8,177 nt of DNA from JAMCZZ01 sp964363695 (GTDB lineage: Bacteria; Patescibacteriota; UBA1384; XYA2-FULL-43-10; 1-14-0-10-43-13): positions 1 to 8,177 of the forward strand of contig CAYIJI010000043.1 in the NCBI GenBank assembly GCA_964363695.1. Reading direction: 5' to 3'. Of the stretch, positions 5,862-8,177 are shown piece by piece; within the stretch, counting starts at the first letter, position 1; each line of letters starts with the position of its first letter. Both the position numbers and the translations under genes were made by a program. Below the pieces are notes generated by a model. That model worked only from the letters and a program-made list of their open reading frames with translations, was not told the origin of the DNA and made no database searches.

Positions 5862-6366
5862 GCCAATATTAGATTCAGATTTAGAAGCTCGGATTGATCT
5901 AACCGCAAATCAAGTTGATATATCTGACATTAAAAAAAGAGCTTTAGTTGAAGGTTATCGAGAACAGACATCGAGGCATATAACAATTCTTTCCAGCAGT
6001 AAAGTTAGAGAAATAATTGAACACACATCTTTAGATGACAAAGCGCTGTATAAAAAAATTCTTTCCTTGCTTCTGAGGTTTGATTGGGAGTATGAGGAAA
6101 AGGATCTTTTTCATATAGAAAAAAGCGGTTATTGGGATGGCAGTGATATTCTAGAGAACAGAGAATCTTACATTAGAACTATTGAAATGCCAGATATGAA
6201 AAAATTTTATGAAGAACTGGATAGAGTTTTTAAAACAAATCTTTCTGTTCAAGTTCCCCATATTACCTTGTTCACAAAGGGTGAGAGAGAAAACCCAAAA
6301 TATCACGGAATCGCTATTTCTTCAGAGGAAAAGTTTAGAAATCTGAAGCCTAAAAAAGTATCTTAA
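5845..6366 (+). CDS. 2H phosphoesterase-like protein
   Basis: This 173-residue protein carries two H-x-T motifs about 94 residues apart: H45-I-T47 (RHITILS) and H139-I-T141 (VPHITLFT). That pattern is the signature of the 2H phosphoesterase (LigT/cyclic phosphodiesterase) superfamily, whose members open 2',3'-cyclic phosphates or act on 2'-5' linked RNA ends. Overall similarity beyond the motifs is not obvious, so a divergent or lineage-specific member is likely. ATG 5845 is preferred over the GTG at 5842 because GGAG (5834-5837) lies seven bases upstream of the ATG but only four from the GTG. The gene overlaps the NUDIX gene by 17 bases and is the last of the thrS transcript. A role in RNA end or ADP-ribose phosphate processing with the NUDIX enzyme is inference only. 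Confidence 0.65.
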   Translation: MIKPNKPILDSDLEARIDLTANQVDISDIKKRALVEGYREQTSRHITILSSSKVREIIEHTSLDDKALYKKILSLLLRFDWEYEEKDLFHIEKSGYWDGSDILENRESYIRTIEMPDMKKFYEELDRVFKTNLSVQVPHITLFTKGERENPKYHGIAISSEEKFRNLKPKKVS

Positions 6367-6388
6367 CGTAATATCGCTTACCTCTATT

Positions 6389-6417
6389 TGTGATAAAATT
6401 ATCGCATATGCGATAAA
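6389..6417 (+). promoter_or_regulatory. Possible promoter with palindromic operator
   Basis: TTGTGA (6389-6394) and GATAAA (6412-6417) are separated by 17 bases and match four of six consensus bases each. The palindrome ATCGCATATGCGAT (6401-6414) fills the spacer and the edge of the -10 box. A protein bound there would block RNA polymerase, which fits autorepression by the winged-helix gene that starts at 6487. A second weaker promoter, TTGACT (6449-6454) with TAAGAA (6472-6477), lies closer to the gene. Confidence 0.35.
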
Positions 6418-6426
6418 AACTTAACA
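6399..6426 (+). repeat. Left copy of 28-base palindrome-bearing direct repeat
   Basis: This copy is identical over 28 bases to 7107-7134. Its core is the perfect palindrome ATCGCATATGCGAT (6401-6414), extending to 18 bases (TTATCGCA/TGCGATAA arms plus the centre), and the repeat ends AAAACTTAACA. A related half site, ATAAAATTATCGCAT, runs into this copy at 6393-6407 and recurs at 6755-6769 inside the adjacent gene. Confidence 0.85.
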
Positions 6427-6486
6427 TTTGTACTCTCAAACATGCAAGTTGACTAAATTGAGTAAAAAAAATAAGAAAATAAAACG

Positions 6487-7092
6487 ATGCAAAGTAAGAA
6501 CTCAAATCAATTAGGGGATAGAAAGAGATCAATTAAACCAAAGGATCTGCTATTTGATTTGTTTGACAGAGTTGTGGATTCACTTATGGCCTTTGAGCGC
6601 CATCCTATTTATCGTGTTAGCAAGGAGGAATATGCTAAGAGAATGAATAGCAGTTTTGATTCCAGAGCAGCATTATTTTACTTAAAAAAGAGCGGGTTAA
6701 TCAAAAAAGTAGTTGAGGGAAAAGAAAGATACTACGAACTAACGCCAAAGGGTCATAAAATTATCGCATGGAAAAAGATCGAAAACGTAGGGCTTAATAG
6801 ATCCGAGAAGTGGGATAAATATTTTAGAATAGTTATGTTTGATGTTCCCAATAATAAAAGTACGACTAGAGATGCTATACGGAGAAAATTGGAAGCGATC
6901 GGATTTATCCAAATGCAAAGGAGCGTTTTTGTTTATCCTTTTGAATGTAAAAAAGAGATCGAGGCAATATGCTACTATTATTCTGCTGGAAAGTATTTGA
7001 AGTATATGATTGCTAATATTATTGAAGGCGAAAAAGAGCTTATTGAAAAATTTCTAGATATGGGCGTACTTACGTTAGAAGATCTAAAATAA
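6487..7092 (+). CDS. PaaX-like winged-helix protein with Cas2-fold C-terminus
   Basis: This 201-residue protein has a basic N-terminal tail, a winged-helix DNA-binding region at about 40-95 (SKEEYAKRMN, RAALFYLKKSGLI, wing GKERYYELTPKG), and a C-terminal domain at about 110-185. The C-terminal part, RIVMFDVPNN with D119, then RRKLEAIGF and MQRSVFVYPF, matches the ferredoxin-like Cas2/PaaX C-terminal fold. Such proteins are often labelled PaaX repressors or Cas2, but no cas gene or array is present here and no phenylacetate genes are nearby. A DNA-binding regulator is the best guess. It stands alone between two identical palindromic repeats that could be its operators. No Shine-Dalgarno precedes the ATG at 6487. 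The gene is convergent with the miaB-like gene. Confidence 0.75.
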   Translation: MQSKNSNQLGDRKRSIKPKDLLFDLFDRVVDSLMAFERHPIYRVSKEEYAKRMNSSFDSRAALFYLKKSGLIKKVVEGKERYYELTPKGHKIIAWKKIENVGLNRSEKWDKYFRIVMFDVPNNKSTTRDAIRRKLEAIGFIQMQRSVFVYPFECKKEIEAICYYYSAGKYLKYMIANIIEGEKELIEKFLDMGVLTLEDLK

Positions 7093-7106
7093 AAAATGTT
7101 ATAAAT

Positions 7107-7134
7107 TTATCGCATATGCGATAAAAACTTAACA
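7107..7134 (+). repeat. Right copy of 28-base palindrome-bearing direct repeat
   Basis: This is an exact second copy of 6399-6426, with the palindrome core at 7109-7122, here perfect over 20 bases (7106-7125). It lies between two convergent gene ends, where no promoter is expected. It could fold into a hairpin with an ATAT loop, but no T-run follows directly on either strand, so it is not a standard terminator. I see nothing else in 7093-7199. Confidence 0.85.
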
Positions 7135-7199
7135 AATAAGATAAAAGAAGATATCCAGAGAGTGTCTAATAAGGTTAAGCGAGGCAAGTGGTTAAGATA

Positions 7200-8177
7200 T
7201 TATTTATTTGCGATATCGTTTAATATTCTCCATCTTCGTTCTTTTTCTTTCCAAGGAATGGGGTCTCCGAGTTTGAAGGCGGCGGTGCCTGAACGGGGCG
7301 AATATTTGTTTACAAAAGCTTGATGGTAGCCAATCTTATTGAAGACCTCTACGGTTTCTTGGAAATCTTCTTTTGTCTCGCCAGGGAAGCCGACAATTAC
7401 ATCGGTTGATAGTTCTATGTTTGGGATTTCTTTTTTTATCTTATTAACTATCTCTAAATATTTTTCCTTGGTGTAAGGACGATTCATCGTTTTTAAGACC
7501 TTGTTGCTTCCGGATTGCAGCGGCAGGTGAATTTCCTTTTTTACTTTTGGCAGATCTCTCACAGCTTCAATAATATCATCCGTCATATCTTTTGGGTGGT
7601 TGGAAGTAAAGCGGATCACAAAATCGCCAGGGATGTCATTTAAAGCTTCTAATAGGATTGCAAAATGACTTTTGTCATCCTCTGGCCTGCCTGCCGGTAG
7701 GCAGGCTTGGACCCTGGGATCCAAGAAAGTATTTTTCTGGATTCCCGCCTTCGCGGGAATGACAGAAGAGGAGGCGGGAATGACAGCTTTGTTTTGCTGT
7801 ATTCTGTTATCCCTGCCTTGCCGGCAGGCCGGTGTATTCTGAATTCTGTAGCTATTTACATTTTTTCCTAAAAGCATTATCTCTTTATATCCTTTTTCAA
7901 CCAGTTTTTTGAAATCACTTACTATTTCATCAAATGGCCTGGATTCTTCACGTCCTCTTGTGTATGGAACGGCGCAATAGGAGCAAAAATTGTTACAGCC
8001 TATCATTATTGGCAAATAAGCCGAAGAGGAGTTGCCTTCGTCTAATAGTCCGCTAATTCTGTCATCCTGAACTTGTTTCAGGATCCCATGGGATTCCCGC
8101 CTTCGCGGGTATGACAGGATAGAGAAAAGGTCCGATGGTTTATTGTTATCCCAAAGAATGACGCTTTTTTTTAAATA
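7200..8177 (-). CDS. miaB: MiaB-like tRNA methylthiotransferase, 5' partial, repeat-invaded
   Basis: The frame is open from the window edge at 8177 to the TAA at 7200-7202 (325 residues, 5' end outside). A TTG at 8013-8015 is only an internal codon. The radical SAM motif GC61-NNF-C65-SY-C68 is followed by AVPYTRGREESR, LLGKNVNSY, FVIRFTSNHPKD, IHLPLQSGSNKVLKTMNR, ELSTDVIVGFPGET and VNKYSPRSGTAA. These are hallmarks of MiaB, which adds a methylthio group to i6A37 of tRNAs; MtaB/RimO relatives are less likely. Two stretches are foreign to the family and made of dispersed repeats: about residues 19-41 (near 8058-8123), and about 111-172 (near 7664-7847), the latter including VIPAKAGIQ and CLPAGR. 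The protein ends at WRILNDIANK, where a TRAM domain of ~60 residues normally follows. Activity may still be retained, since both inserts fall outside core motifs. Confidence 0.88.
   Translation of the reverse strand, partial: YLKKSVILWDNNKPSDLFSILSYPRRRESHGILKQVQDDRISGLLDEGNSSSAYLPIMIGCNNFCSYCAVPYTRGREESRPFDEIVSDFKKLVEKGYKEIMLLGKNVNSYRIQNTPACRQGRDNRIQQNKAVIPASSSVIPAKAGIQKNTFLDPRVQACLPAGRPEDDKSHFAILLEALNDIPGDFVIRFTSNHPKDMTDDIIEAVRDLPKVKKEIHLPLQSGSNKVLKTMNRPYTKEKYLEIVNKIKKEIPNIELSTDVIVGFPGETKEDFQETVEVFNKIGYHQAFVNKYSPRSGTAAFKLGDPIPWKEKERRWRILNDIANK
7685..7706. repeat. GC-rich dispersed palindrome inside miaB
   Basis: GCCTGCC (7685-7691) pairs with GGCAGGC (7700-7706) around TGCCGGTA. It is read through on the minus strand as part of ACLPAGR. 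It is far more GC-rich than the surrounding gene and related to the copy at 7812-7828. A weaker imperfect palindrome (TTGGA/TCCAA, 7707-7724) abuts it. Confidence 0.75.
7741..7786. repeat. ATTCCCGC-type dispersed repeat, one and a half copies
   Basis: ATTCCCGC (7741-7748), loop CTTC, and GCGGGAAT (7753-7760), followed by GACAG, form a hairpin unit. A half copy, GGCGGGAATGACAG, follows at 7773-7786. Translated on the minus strand this gives VIPAKAGIQ, a peptide known as a by-product of a repeat that is widespread in bacterial genomes. Confidence 0.8.
7812..7828. repeat. Second GC-rich palindrome inside miaB
   Basis: CCTGCC (7812-7817) pairs with GGCAGG (7823-7828) around TTGCC. It is read on the minus strand within TPACRQG. 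It is flanked by two copies of TGTATTCTG (7799-7807 and 7833-7841), which may be a short duplication. Confidence 0.65.
8061..8116. repeat. Composite dispersed repeat in the 5' part of miaB
   Basis: ATCCTGAA (8064-8071) pairs with TTCAGGAT (8077-8084) around CTTGT. It is joined to ATTCCCGC (8093-8100), loop CTTC, and GCGGGTAT (8105-8112). Both are common dispersed bacterial repeat types, here in tandem. The minus-strand reading frame passes through without a stop. Confidence 0.75.

Noticed and set aside
6399..7134. A two-unit CRISPR array with Cas2
   Set aside because: The repeats are 680 bases apart with a gene between them, there is no spacer-repeat series, and no other cas gene is visible. 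The protein also carries a winged helix typical of PaaX-like regulators.
7107..7134. Bidirectional terminator between convergent genes
   Set aside because: The hairpin is possible, but no run of Ts follows directly on either strand and an identical copy sits upstream of the regulator gene.
8013..8015. TTG as the start of the miaB-like gene
   Set aside because: The same frame is open upstream to the window edge and encodes the AYLP lead-in to the radical SAM motif, so the real start lies outside.

Overview
The window looks like a piece of a small-genome bacterium of the Candidate Phyla Radiation (Patescibacteria). This is an inference from several things: AT-rich, tightly packed genes with overlapping ends; a threonyl-tRNA synthetase without the TGS domain; a stand-alone PaaX/Cas2-like gene; and short dispersed palindromes that are translated inside a conserved gene. 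TGA serves as a stop (for example at 615-617 and 1432-1434), so the UGA-glycine code of Gracilibacteria/Absconditabacteria does not apply.

Region 1 (1-3496, + strand) is a gapless five-gene deoxypyrimidine operon. It encodes a P-loop dNMP kinase-like protein, a thymidylate synthase family protein, dihydrofolate reductase, a dCTP deaminase/dUTPase family protein, and a fusion of a dCMP deaminase-type domain to a DNPH1-like nucleotide N-hydrolase. On a plain reading it makes dTMP from dCTP/dUTP and phosphorylates it. Three details do not fit the plain reading. The thymidylate synthase carries Asp where dUMP-specific enzymes carry Asn, as in T4 dCMP hydroxymethylase. The Dcd-like protein lacks the catalytic Glu of dCTP deaminases. 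The deaminase is fused to a domain whose human relative destroys 5-hydroxymethyl-dUMP. Together they raise the possibility of a dCMP-first route, or of synthesis and clean-up of 5-substituted deoxycytidylate.

Region 2 (3497-6366, + strand) starts with a 213-base leader that contains a convincing but very compact T-box element: a short stem I with the Thr codon ACC, a stem III, an antiterminator with a TGGAACC bulge, and a T-run. It precedes thrS, whose end overlaps a NUDIX hydrolase gene, which in turn overlaps a gene for a 2H-phosphoesterase-like protein.

Region 3 (6367-7199) is a winged-helix plus Cas2-fold (PaaX-like) gene. It is bracketed by two identical 28-base direct repeats, each built around a near-perfect palindrome. 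The left copy lies between plausible -35 and -10 boxes, which suggests autoregulation or a small mobile unit.

Region 4 (7200-8177, - strand) is the 3' part of a MiaB-like methylthiotransferase gene. Its frame stays open to the window edge. It carries two in-frame insertions made of dispersed palindromic repeats and stops before the usual TRAM domain. No tRNA, rRNA, CRISPR array or transposase was seen.
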